Both the position numbers and the translations under genes were made by a program. A stretch of 64,000 bases of DNA from Microplitis mediator (lineage: Eukaryota > Arthropoda > Insecta > Hymenoptera > Braconidae): NCBI RefSeq assembly GCF_029852145.1, contig NC_079969.1, forward strand, positions 6,386,001-6,450,000, given 5' to 3'. This document shows, in pieces, positions 39,477-49,233 of the stretch. Position 1 is the first letter of the stretch; every line of letters starts with the position of its first letter. The notes beneath the pieces were generated by a model. That model was not told the DNA's origin and did not search any database. It saw only the letters and a list, made by a program, of their open reading frames with translations.

Positions 39477-39705
39477 AACAACTAATGAAGTGGATATTCC
39501 AGCAAATGATACTATTGAGTTGTCAGTTATGAGCAATAAGTTGAAGTGGATATACATGGATGCTATATTCGAGCATTCAGTGATTCAATTTGTTTGATAA
39601 TTTACTTAAAATTGAAACAATAACTTGAAAAGAAGTTGAGATTATTTGAGGATTTTCGAACTTTTGATAATTTAAAATTTTAATTTCATTAAAATCAGTA
39701 TAAAA

Positions 39706-41893
39706 ATGTGGACAAAAATTGTTATATTGTGTTTGTTGGTAAGCTTCATTGTGTGTGACAATATTGATGAAAGTGATGCAGCTCCAACTGATTTGGAAAT
39801 TTTTCACAATGATACGGTAATTTTTATTTTATTCGAATACAATAAATTGGTTTGTATGATTATATAATTATTGTCCGATTTTTAAACAGAAACAACTACT
39901 TGAGCTGTGCTTTCCTGATGAATTGAACCCTGCGGTTATAACTGTTAACTTGATTGACATCATGTTCGAAATTTCAATAAATGAAGTGGTCAACGCGTCC
40001 ATTGTAACGATCGATAATGATTTCGACTCAACTGTGATGAAATGGCACTATCCAAATCATCCCTCGTACATTCTATCAGCAGAATCTGATAGAACACTAA
40101 AAGCTCTTCTTCACGAAATAAAATCGTCAATTATTTGGAACGTCGAGTCATTGGTTTTCGTTGTTGGTGAAAAATGTGAAAAGGCAATGAAAGTTCTGAG
40201 GATGGTGTGGGATATTGAAGCCCTTGGATCATTTTACGTTTGTCGAGATCAAGTCAACAAAAGTACGATGGTGTATACATTTAACCCCTACACTGATAGA
40301 GCACCGAAATCCTGGAGTAGAGTTAAAAAGAAAACGAGTGATAATCGATGGACATTGTATAGGCAGACATTTAACAACGGTAGGGTTCTGCATTCAATTT
40401 GTCATTTTGTTTTTATTAAATATTGAATTTTTGTTACAGATTCGGAGTCGTGTCAAAGTTATCATTTTGACAAAACCAGAATTCTGAATGGTTTTCCAGT
40501 AAAAGGTTATGCACCTTCGCCCACCTTTCGTGATTTATCGGATAAATTAGGTATTCGCGGAAACCTGAATTTTGTTATTAAACAGATATTTTCAATGTTG
40601 AATGTCACACCAGTGTTGGACTACTATCGGGATATTGGATTTTTCGATTCTGACAGAATTGAAAAATGGTTTAATAATGATACTTACGATATATGGATAG
40701 ATTTAATACCACTTGATATACTATATTACGAATATCTCGATGTTATTCCCCTATACTCGGAAGAAGGCTACACGATAGTAACAAACTCACGTACTGTTCC
40801 AATCCTTGAGAAAATTGTCGACACTATGTTCAGTTATCAAACTCTGATACTCTCGATTATTATTCTAAGTAGTATTTTTATACTTATTTTAGTCAATAAT
40901 AAGTTCAATTTTATCGAAACTTTGTTCGATATCTTGTTGTTGGTATTGAATATGGGGATGAGGACACGCATACAGCGTTTATTCATGCGTATTACTTTTC
41001 TATCTGCATCTTTATTTATGTTGATGTTTAATCCAGCATTAGAGGGTCAACGCATGGCGTTGCTTGCAAAACCGAGTTACCGTAGGGTTGAAAATTTGAA
41101 TGATTTACATTCACATAAGTATAAAATATTTTTTGACCCTAATATCCGTGAATATATATTAGACACTGAAATATGGTCAAGTGATTCTGATAAGGAATAC
41201 TTGTATGAATCATTTATGGCAAGTGATTTATGCTACTATTACATTATGAGAGAAATTCAAATGTCAGAGACAACTGATGAGGTAATTGATTCTGATCCGA
41301 TAAATTATACACTTTCAGTAAACTTTGTTGATTCGATTAATGATTCACGTCCGATAAATATGTCAAGTCCGTTAAATTCTGGACTTGCAGAATTTGAGTC
41401 AGTTTCGAAAGATTCTTTAGCAGCTTGTATATTTGCTTATAAGTATCGTGAGACTGCAGTAGGCGACAATCTATACATTTCGAAGGACGTATTATTCAAA
41501 TCGTACAACGTGTTTATGAGTCGTAAACGTTGGAGTTTGAAAAACAAAATCGATAAAGCAGCAATGAATCTTTTTGAAACCGGCCACATTCATTACGTCG
41601 AACGATTTGACCGTTATAAAGAAATAACAAGAAAAAGGAAATTAGCTGCTAGACTTGAATCATATAAAAGTGGATTTGATCAATTAGAGTTTGAAGATTT
41701 TCGCATAGTTTATCTTTTCGGTACATTGAGCTTAATGTGGACAATCACTGTTTTTATTTTTGAAATCTTGTTCAAAAAAATGACGGAATCATATGACAAA
41801 CGTTTACAAAAATTAGAAATGAAACAAATGAAAGTACGGCGAAAATTAGCGTTAATCAATAAACAAACTGCCTTTGCTGAAACACGAGTTTAA
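39706..41893 (+). CDS. Divergent ionotropic receptor IR4 (B-type), 684 aa
   Basis: Predicted ligand-gated channel and the most diverged of the intact copies. Exons 39706-39816 (37 aa), 39890-40379 and 40440-41893; introns of 73 and 60 nt with GT-AG ends. Signal peptide MWTKIVILCLLVSFIVC. The start of exon 3 (after PVKGYA) is replaced by an unrelated-looking stretch with PSPTFRDLSDKLGIRG, and the S2 lobe is about 8 residues shorter than in its paralogues. TM1 is at about 335-353, TM2/pore carries RTRIQRLFMRITFLSASLFM, and TM3 is at about 621-643. The stop is TAA. The changes are concentrated in the predicted ligand-binding lobes and not in the channel, which fits a shift in ligand, but this is inference. 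Confidence 0.85.
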
Positions 41894-42364
41894 GTTTATT
41901 CGTTTTGTTGTAAAATTGCGTGACTTTCGTAAGACTTTATTCATTTATTGATTTATTTAATCTGACATTTGGATGATTAACGCATATTTGGAGTACTTAT
42001 TGAAGCCGGATTATTAAGAACAGGGTTCCTCGCATAATTTAATCAAAGTCTTGAGCTTGAATCTATCATTTTAAAATCAATTTTTATGAAGCACTGGTCA
42101 AGCGATTTTTTCAGTATTCGATTTGCAGAACATTCGATATTACCAACCAGACAAACTTTCGTAAAAAAAAATTTAGTTTTTAATCATGAAAGTAATAACG
42201 AACAATATTTGGTTTATATTTTATGAATTTATAAACTATTCAATTCTGCTTTTGCTGTCCTTGAACTGATTGATTAAATATTGCGTGTCGTGTTGTTTGA
42301 CTCATATATCCATTGATTAATTTTGTGTGTAGTTAAAATGATTGACTTTTCAATGAGATATATA
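41894..42364. repeat. B-type 3' flank (unit II), proximal part
   Basis: AT-rich sequence downstream of IR4, alignable with 28902-29370. Nothing else is seen. Confidence 0.7.
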
Positions 42365-42861
42365 GGGGAAGGGGGGGGGGCAAAACGGGATAGGCCGGCA
42401 AAATGGGATACCCTCAAAATTTCGTCAAAATTTTTTTTTCTCGAAAAACTTTCGAAAATGGTCAAAAATGACATCTAGTATCATTTTACACTATTAAAAG
42501 CTAAAAAAAAATATTTTTATATTTTTTGCGAAAAGTACAATATTGGCGCCAATTTCAAATTTTGAAAAGAAATAATAAGGAAAAACTTCTTTAAAAATAT
42601 GTTGAGAGTAAATTTTATTACTTACATCAATTTAGAAAGACATTATTACATCATTTTTATTCACTGGAAAAAAAAAAAAAAAAATTTACTTTTTTTTGGG
42701 GTATCCCCTTTGCCCGCAGAAAATAAAAATTTTTTTTCTGATGGCAGTCTAAAATTCGTTATATTTATTTCAAATAGAATCGAAATGAAGCCAATTTACG
42801 ATATTTATGTCCCTAAAAACTAAATTTTTCGTTAAGTATCCCGTTTTGCCCCCCCTTCCCC
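42365..42861. mobile_element. G-tract MITE with TA duplication, copy 2
   Basis: A 497-bp insert between two TA dinucleotides (42363-42364, 42862-42863). Unit I near 29370 is the empty site. The left end GGGGAAGGGGGGGGGG then CAAAACGGGATA is mirrored on the right by TATCCCGTTTTGCCCCCCC then TTCCCC. Related in design to copy 1. Non-coding inside. Confidence 0.82.
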
Positions 42862-42913
42862 TAAAATGCGAAAATTATTAATCGCCTATTGGCACAAAAT
42901 TAAAAAATTTTTC

Positions 42914-43800
42914 GGTAATGGTCTAGAAGTGGGGCTCCACCTATTTTTCAAAGTTCCAAATGCTTACACCTTAAATATCTATAATTAAACTTTTTCCACG
43001 TGTTCAGCTACACGGCGGATTAAATTTTCTGTATGTGTTTTTGTCTTTAACACTAGATATCTATCTGAACCTTGCAATCAGAGTGTACAAAATTGATAAC
43101 ATAAAATCATGCAAATTTTCCAAAATAAATTTAATAAATTTTCTAATAAATATAAATAATTAATTTTATTAATACCGTAAGATAGACGGTGGTGATAGAA
43201 AGGTCTAACTAAGAGCTACAAAGATTTTTTGAACTCTTGTATAGTGAAAATTGGCATATTTCTGTTATTTCAATACTTAAACGGTGTACAACAGCTCACC
43301 TAACATTTAGTTGCAAGTAGTTTGGACGGTATCCGCCTTCCTTTGCTAGTATAGTGTCTGGCTGGAACCCACAGCACAGTTTTACGCCGGCTCGTACTGG
43401 TAAGAGGTGTAGTCTAAGGCAAGAGTGCGTTAACATAGCCTTACTGACGAGTCCGTTAACGTACTTAGGACGAAACTACAGAAATTATGGCAAATAGGCA
43501 TATACCTCAAATTTTAGTGTTTGACTTAAGAGTCAATACACAGAATAAAATGAAAAATATGTCAAATAATGCAGTGTTGCACGGAACTGAAAATTCATGA
43601 TCTAACATCTAAATCAAGCATAATTTATACCTTTGGTATACACTTATAACTTATTAAGGCTCAAATAACACCTAAAGATGCAATTATATTTTTAATCCGC
43701 CGACAAATGCTAGAGAATGAAATTGGTTTCAAAGCGATTTGTCTATATTTGGATTTTTGCTTGATATAAACAGGTGGAGCCCCGATTATAGACCATTACC
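42914..43800. mobile_element. 887-bp inverted-repeat element carrying a hammerhead ribozyme
   Basis: The terminal inverted repeats begin GGTAATGGTCTA and continue to GGGGCTCCACCT at both ends (26 of 29 positions match). The element is flanked by an 8-bp direct repeat AATTTTTC (42906-42913 and 43801-43808). Unit I near 29405 shows the site without the insert. An 8-bp duplication fits a hAT-type or similar cut-and-paste transposase, but the termini are not the usual hAT CAG ends, so the superfamily is open. No transposase reading frame is present, so it is non-autonomous. The hammerhead lies near the middle (43408-43480). Confidence 0.85.
43408..43480 (+). ncRNA. Type III hammerhead self-cleaving ribozyme
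   Basis: All invariant core positions are present. Stem III is TGTAGT (43408-43413) paired with ACTACA (43475-43480), 6 of 6. The cleavage triplet is GTC, with cleavage expected after C43414. Stem I is TAAGGC (43415-43420) paired with GCCTTA (43438-43443), 6 of 6, closed by a 17-nt loop. The core is CTGACGA (43444-43450). Stem II is GTCC (43451-43454) with GGAC (43468-43471), closed by a 13-nt loop, then GAA (43472-43474). Stems I and II are closed and stem III is open, which defines type III. Loop 1 (43425-43434) and loop 2 (43455-43464) are complementary over 10 positions with one wobble, as expected for the tertiary contact that speeds natural hammerheads. Activity is inferred from structure only. 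Confidence 0.85.
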
Positions 43801-44985
43801 AATTTTTCATTTTTTCGATGGAATAAATTAGATATAATTCTTATGAAAACTTTTCTTTGTTGTGTGATTTCTTAATAACCATATAAATATATTCAGTTAT
43901 TTACATATATATTAGGGTAGCTTAAAAAAAAACGATTTTTTCAGCTCTTACCCTTCAAAAAGTTTGAGTTTGGTAAAAGAAAAAAATTATCACCACGTTT
44001 GATCTAAAATTTTAGTTTACGAGAGGTTGCTCAAGAATTTTCTAAATCTAAAAACCATTTAAACAATCCAGTGTTTCATTGTTTTAAATTTTTGATTTTG
44101 GACAACCAAAATTAACTACCCATAAAATAAGTAATTTTCTAACAATTTCACCTTAAAATAAGAATTTTATGAAGACGCGGAAAAATTTCAAAATTTTCTA
44201 AGCTCAAACTTGGGGAGAAAATATTTTCCTCACCATACCTTAATAACTTTTTGAAGGGTGAAAGTACAAATTCATACATCAAGACTTTTTTTGAGCTACC
44301 GTAATATATATATTAATTGTTTGACAAAATTTATCGATCCACTATCGATGAGCACATCATATAATCTATTTAAACGTGATATTTCTATTGTAGAATTATG
44401 AAAATGTATAATATTTAATAATTGTTGCCTAATAAATCAATTAAAAAAAAAAAAAAAATTCTATCAATGTTGTGGTCAATAATTCCTTTAATTTAAGTCT
44501 AGTGATATATTTTTTGTTGACTTAGTATTTCAAAATCCTCCAAGGACCTGTTGGAATTCATGGGTATTTATTATTTCTCGTATGTTAAATAATGTCTCGC
44601 AAATCTCTAATTTGGAACTTTTTTTTATTCTTATGGGGCTATTGATTTCTAATGAGAAGTTTTCAGAACGAAGGTACAATGTAGTAAAAATCTGTTTTGA
44701 GAAATATTTCGTTACATGGAAAGTCCAGTTAGGTGGCGAAAAATTACCGGGTGGATGGCAGCAGGGTGTCAGTCGACCACAGGTGCACCTGTTGCTGAGC
44801 TCTCTCTAATTTTGATGTATTTTGTGGGGTTTGAGAAGTAAAATAAAACGTTCAAATTATAAGAAGATGAAATATTTAAACAATTCAAAACTTGATTTCC
44901 GCCAGTCGGTCTCCGGACATACGGCGGGGGCCTAAGATGTTCATCGGCTGACTGGCTGCTCTGGATTTTAATCAAGAGTACAATT
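43801..44985. repeat. B-type 3' flank (unit II), distal part
   Basis: Continues the IR4 flank after the insertion and matches 29420-30590. It includes MITE copy 2 (43912-44304) and the conserved segment with GTCGACCACAGGTGCACCTG. No gene is seen. Confidence 0.7.
43912..44304. mobile_element. Mariner-like MITE, TTAGGGTAGCT termini, copy 2
   Basis: Same element and position as 29523-29913, inherited through the segmental duplication. Confidence 0.72.
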
Positions 44986-45642
44986 AAATATAAACATTAA
45001 ACATCGCAACGTCGCGTCTAGGTTACTCTGGTGAACACCATGAGTTTTGCCTTCGGACTGCGATGTAGTTCGCGGAATTATTGGCTTATATGCTTCAATT
45101 ACTCCGTTAGATAAAAATTTGTCCAACGGAATTTCCGAAGACATAATTGTAATAATATAAAATCGACGGGAACGTTCCAATGTTTTAAAAAGATTATTTT
45201 TTGACTAAAAATTCGCTCATACAAAATACAACACAATTTTTGTTTTTTTGCTATAAAAATTTCAAAAGTTCAAAGAAAGTTATAGTCGAAGTTCTAATCT
45301 GTTTCAAGTTTAAAAGTTCCACATGTCGAACTTTTTTCGAATCTTCTCGAAACGAATTTTTTTTTTACTTGTAAGGTTACTAGTATATTTGTAAGCGGAT
45401 TATTTTTATTATTGTTTTTAACTTACTATAGATCCTCCGCAGTAATATAAAGTTAAAAAAAAAATTAATTACACTGAATTAGTAAACAAATATTGTTAAT
45501 GAATTAATTTATTTATTCATTAATTTTAATATAAATTAAAACAAAAAACTTTCATCAATTTACAAAATTTGTGTAAGATAATTGAAATGATAATTTCAAA
45601 ACACGCATACATATAATAAATCCTTAGAGTAGATAATAAAAA
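44986..45642. repeat. Left flank of duplication unit III
   Basis: Third copy of the unit's left flank. The minus strand near 45010-45145 again has the coding-like IPLDKFLSNGVIEAYKPI, here preceded by MSSE. A segment present near 19360-19480 is missing at about 45360. Confidence 0.6.
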
Positions 45643-45920
45643 TTACTTTTTAATTGGTGGTGGAGCATTCATTGGCGGTCTTATTTGAGTTATAGGGCCC
45701 ATGGGTCCCATCATCATGGGTCCGTTAGGTCCCATCATTGGAAGTCGCATGCCCATTATCGGCGGCATGGGTCCGTGAGGTCCCACTATCATAGGGCCTC
45801 CTGGTCCCATAGGCCCGCCAGGATGAATTCCAGGTGGGGGCATCATGCCCATCGGTCCTTGCGGTGGCACACCCGGTCTGGGTCCTAGATTAGGTGGTGG
45901 AGGTATTACTGCACCCTTTC
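45643..45920 (-). pseudogene. Pro/Gly/Met-rich C-terminal exon fragment
   Basis: On the minus strand an open stretch enters near 45912, runs through NLGPRPGVPPQGPMGMM and PPPGIHPGGPMGPGGPM, and ends APPPIKK with TAA at 45643-45645. Repeated GPM/PPG units resemble the low-complexity tails of several splicing and RNA-binding proteins, but no family can be fixed. The last codons (CCACCACCAATTAAAAAG) are shared with 19685 and 32600, where the upstream sequence is instead the WMEERAQLL fragment, so different pieces of a gene are joined to the same tail in different units. It is probably an exon captured in the duplication. No start codon context or promoter is visible. Confidence 0.4.
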
Positions 45921-46773
45921 TTACTTTATTACTTAATTACTTACTCTATTTATTAATAATTTTGAATTGATAGTTTTCTGTAGAAAATAGTGACGAGTGT
46001 ATATTATTTTACTCTTAATTATTTTTGTTGTTAATAAAAAGATTTATAAATTATTTATTTGTTTTATTTTTTCAGTAGATTTCATATTTCCCTTACAACA
46101 ATTATAATAAAAAGTGGAAAAAAAAATTTTATTTTATAGTCACCGTGATATGTGTTTAATTAAATATATTTAAATGGTTATTATGGAAATTACATGACAA
46201 GAAAAAGTTTTCTTAAAACTAACATTTTATTTATTCCATCAAAAACATGAAAATTTTTTGATTTGGTGCCAACAAAAGATAAATAATTTTCGAATTATAT
46301 ATATTTTATTAAAAAGTCAATCATTTTAACAACACACAATATCAATCAATAAATACATAAGTCAAACAATACAACACGCAATATTTAATTACTCAGTTCA
46401 AGGACAGCAAGGGCATAAAATGCAATATATTACTTCATAAATTCATAAAAAAAAATCTAAATATTGTTTGTTATTTAATTTCAAGATCAAAAACTAAATA
46501 CTTTTGTATGAAAGCAAATTTTTACGGATTGTAATTTGGTAATATCGGACGTTCTGCAAATCGAATCCTTAGAAAATCAGTTTACCAATTCTTTATTAAA
46601 CTTTGATTCAAAATGTCAGATTAAAACTCAAAACTTTGACTCATTTAACCTTATCCTTTATAACGTGTCTTTGATAAGTATTTTAAATATCTGTCGATTA
46701 CTTCAATGACACTGAGTAAAATCAATGAATGAACAGTCATAAAAGTCACGCAATATTACAACAATACGAATAA
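45921..46773. repeat. A-type 3' flank (unit III)
   Basis: Downstream DNA of IR5, alignable with 20930-21765 and 33045-33875. AT-rich, no gene seen. Confidence 0.7.
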
Positions 46774-48391
46774 TTAAACCCGCGTTTCAGCAAAGGCAGT
46801 TTGTTTATTGATCAACGATAATTTTCGCCGTACTTTCATTCGTTTCATTTTTAATTTTTGTAAGCGTTTGTCATATGATTCCGTCATTTTTTTGAACAAT
46901 ATTTCAAAAATAAAAACAGTGAATGTCCACATTAAGCTCAATGTACCGAAGAGATAAACTATTCGAAAATCTTCAAACTGTAATTGATCGAATCCATTTT
47001 TATATGATTCGATTCTAGCAGCTAATTTTCTTTTTTTTGTTTTTTCTTTATAACGTTCAAATCGTTCGGCGTAATGAATGTGGCCGGTTTCAAAAAGATT
47101 CATTGCTGCTTTATCAATTTTGTTTTTTAAACTCCAACGTTTACGACTCATAAACACGTTGTACGATTTGAATAATACGTCCTTTGAAATGAATAAATCG
47201 TCGCCTAATGCAGACTCACGATACTTATAAGCGAATATACAGGCAGCTAAAGAATCTTTCGTAACTGAGTCAAATTCCGCAAATCCAACTTTTAACGGAC
47301 TTGACATATTTGCCGAGCGAAAATCATCAATCGAATAAGAAACATTTACTGAAAGTGAATCGTTTATTGGAACTGTAATATTTTCCGGGAGGTAATCAAA
47401 TACCGGTCACTGATTTGTTACAGAAATTAAATTATCTCTCGTAATGAAATAGTAGCATTGACTATCATCACGCATGTATCGCTCATACAAGAATTTCTTA
47501 TCAGAATCACTTGACCATATTTGTGTGTCCTCTATATAACCACGGACCCTTTCGTCGAAGAAAACTTTATACTTCTGTAAATGTAAATCATTTAAATTTT
47601 CAACCCTACGATAACTCGGTTTTGCCAGAAAAGCCATGAGTTGACCCTCTAATGCCGGATTAAACATCAAAATAAATAAAGATGTGGCTAGAAAAGTAAT
47701 ACGCATGAATAAACGTTCTATGGGTGTCGTCATCCCCATATTTAATACCAACGAAAAGATATCGAAAAAAGTTTCGATAAAATTGAACTTATTATTGACT
47801 AAAACGAGTATGAAAATACTAGTTAGGATAATTATCGAAAGTATCATCGTTTGATAACTGAACATACTGTCGACAATTTGGTCAAGGATTGGAACAGAGC
47901 GGGAGTTTGTTACTATTGTGTAGCCTTCTTCTTCCGAGTATAGCGGAATAAAATCGAGATACTCGTAATAAAGTAGATCGAGTGGTTGTAATTTCAACCA
48001 TACATCGTACTCATCATTATTAAATAATTTTTTAGTTCTTACAGAATGTGGAACATCATCAATCATACAGTAGTGCATCACCGGTGTAACATTCAACATT
48101 GAAAATATGTTTTCAAAAACGAAATACGGGTTTCCGTTTTGCCAATTGGGTGCTTCAGGTGTAAATTCATTTGATTCAAGATCATCGAATGTATTCCATG
48201 CATAACCTTTTACTGGAAAACCGTCCAGAATTTTGGTTTTGTCAAAATGATAACTTTGACACGATTCCGAATCTGTAACAAAAATTTAACATTTAAGAAA
48301 AAAATAATCACAAATTAAATGCAGTACCCTACCGTTTTTAAATGTCTGCCTATACAATGTCCATCGATTATCTTTCGATTTCTTCTTAACT
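46774..48391 (-). pseudogene. Ionotropic receptor pseudogene IR5 (5'-truncated)
   Basis: Exon 3 is complete (48272-46774) and preceded by the usual 60-nt intron and the last 59 bp of exon 2 (48391-48333, ending KKKSKDNRW...FKNG). At about 48391 the homology stops and joins inverted B-type 3' flank, so exon 1, intron 1 and most of exon 2 are gone. Exon 3 has one in-frame TGA at 47409-47407, after SVTNQ. The frame stays open on both sides with no frameshift, giving 230 codons before it and TM3 plus tail after it. The TM1, pore and TM3 regions are otherwise normal. With promoter and signal peptide missing this is very likely non-functional. Confidence 0.85.
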
Positions 48392-48677
48392 GATGATAAC
48401 GAAAAATAGTAAATACCCATGAATCCCAACAGGTCCTTGAAGGATTTTGAAATAGTAACTCAACAAAAAATATATCACTTGACTTAAATTAAAGGAATTA
48501 TTGACCACAACATTGATAGAATTTTTGTTTGTTATTGTTTTAATTGATTTATTAGGCAACAATTATTAAATATTATACATTTTCATAATTCAACTATAGA
48601 AATATCACTTTTAAACAGATTATCTGATGTGCTCATCGATAGTGGATCGATAAATTTTATCAAACAATTAATATATA

Positions 48678-48839
48678 GACTAAAAAAAATAATCGCTTCC
48701 AGCAAGCGATTTTTAATCGCTACCTGCTAAAGGAAAAATCGCTAGCCGCTAGCGAAATAATCGCTTGCAGCTAACGATTAAAAATCGCTAGCTGCTAAAG
48801 AAAAAAATCGCTAGCAGCTAGCGATTATTTTTTTCAGTG
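48678..48839. mobile_element. 162-bp MITE made of AATCGCT palindromes
   Basis: An insert in TA-rich sequence with TATA repeated on both sides (48674-48677, 48840-48843); the empty site is at 29914. The ends are GACTAAAAAAAATAATCGCT and the inverse CACTGAAAAAAATAATCGCT. The inside is a chain of ATCGCT/AGCGAT units separated by AGCAGCTAG-like spacers, so it can fold into several alternative hairpins. Confidence 0.82.
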
Positions 48840-48843
48840 TATA

Positions 48844-49233
48844 TTACGGTAGCTAAAAAAAAGTCTTGATGTATGAATTTTTATTTTCACCCTTCAAAAA
48901 GTTATTCAGGTATGTTGAGGAAAATCAATTCTCTCCAAGTTTGAGCTCAAACAATTTTAAAATTTTCCCGCGTCTTCATAAAATTCTTATTTTAAGGTAA
49001 AATCGTTAGAAAATTACTTATTTTATAGAAAGTAAATTTCGTTTTCTAAAATAATAAATTTAAGACAATGAAACACTAGATTGTTGAAATCGTTTTCAGG
49101 TTTTGAAAATTCTTAAGCAACCTCTCGTAAGCTAAAATTTTAGATCAAACGTGGTAATTATTTATTACTTCTACCAAACTCAAGCTTTTTGAAGGGTAAA
49201 AGCTGAGAAAATCATTTTTTTTAGCTACCCTAA
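48844..49233. mobile_element. Mariner-like MITE, TTAGGGTAGCT termini, copy 3 (inverted)
   Basis: Same element as 29523-29913 in reverse orientation, carried with the B-type flank of IR6. Confidence 0.72.

Larger units (their letters stand above)
37806..39705. promoter_or_regulatory. Bidirectional promoter region IR3/IR4
   Basis: Second copy of the 1.9-2.0 kb divergent promoter. It differs from unit I by a deletion of the second half of the GGTGT-rich segment near 38760. It has the 14-bp motif on both sides. Confidence 0.65.
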
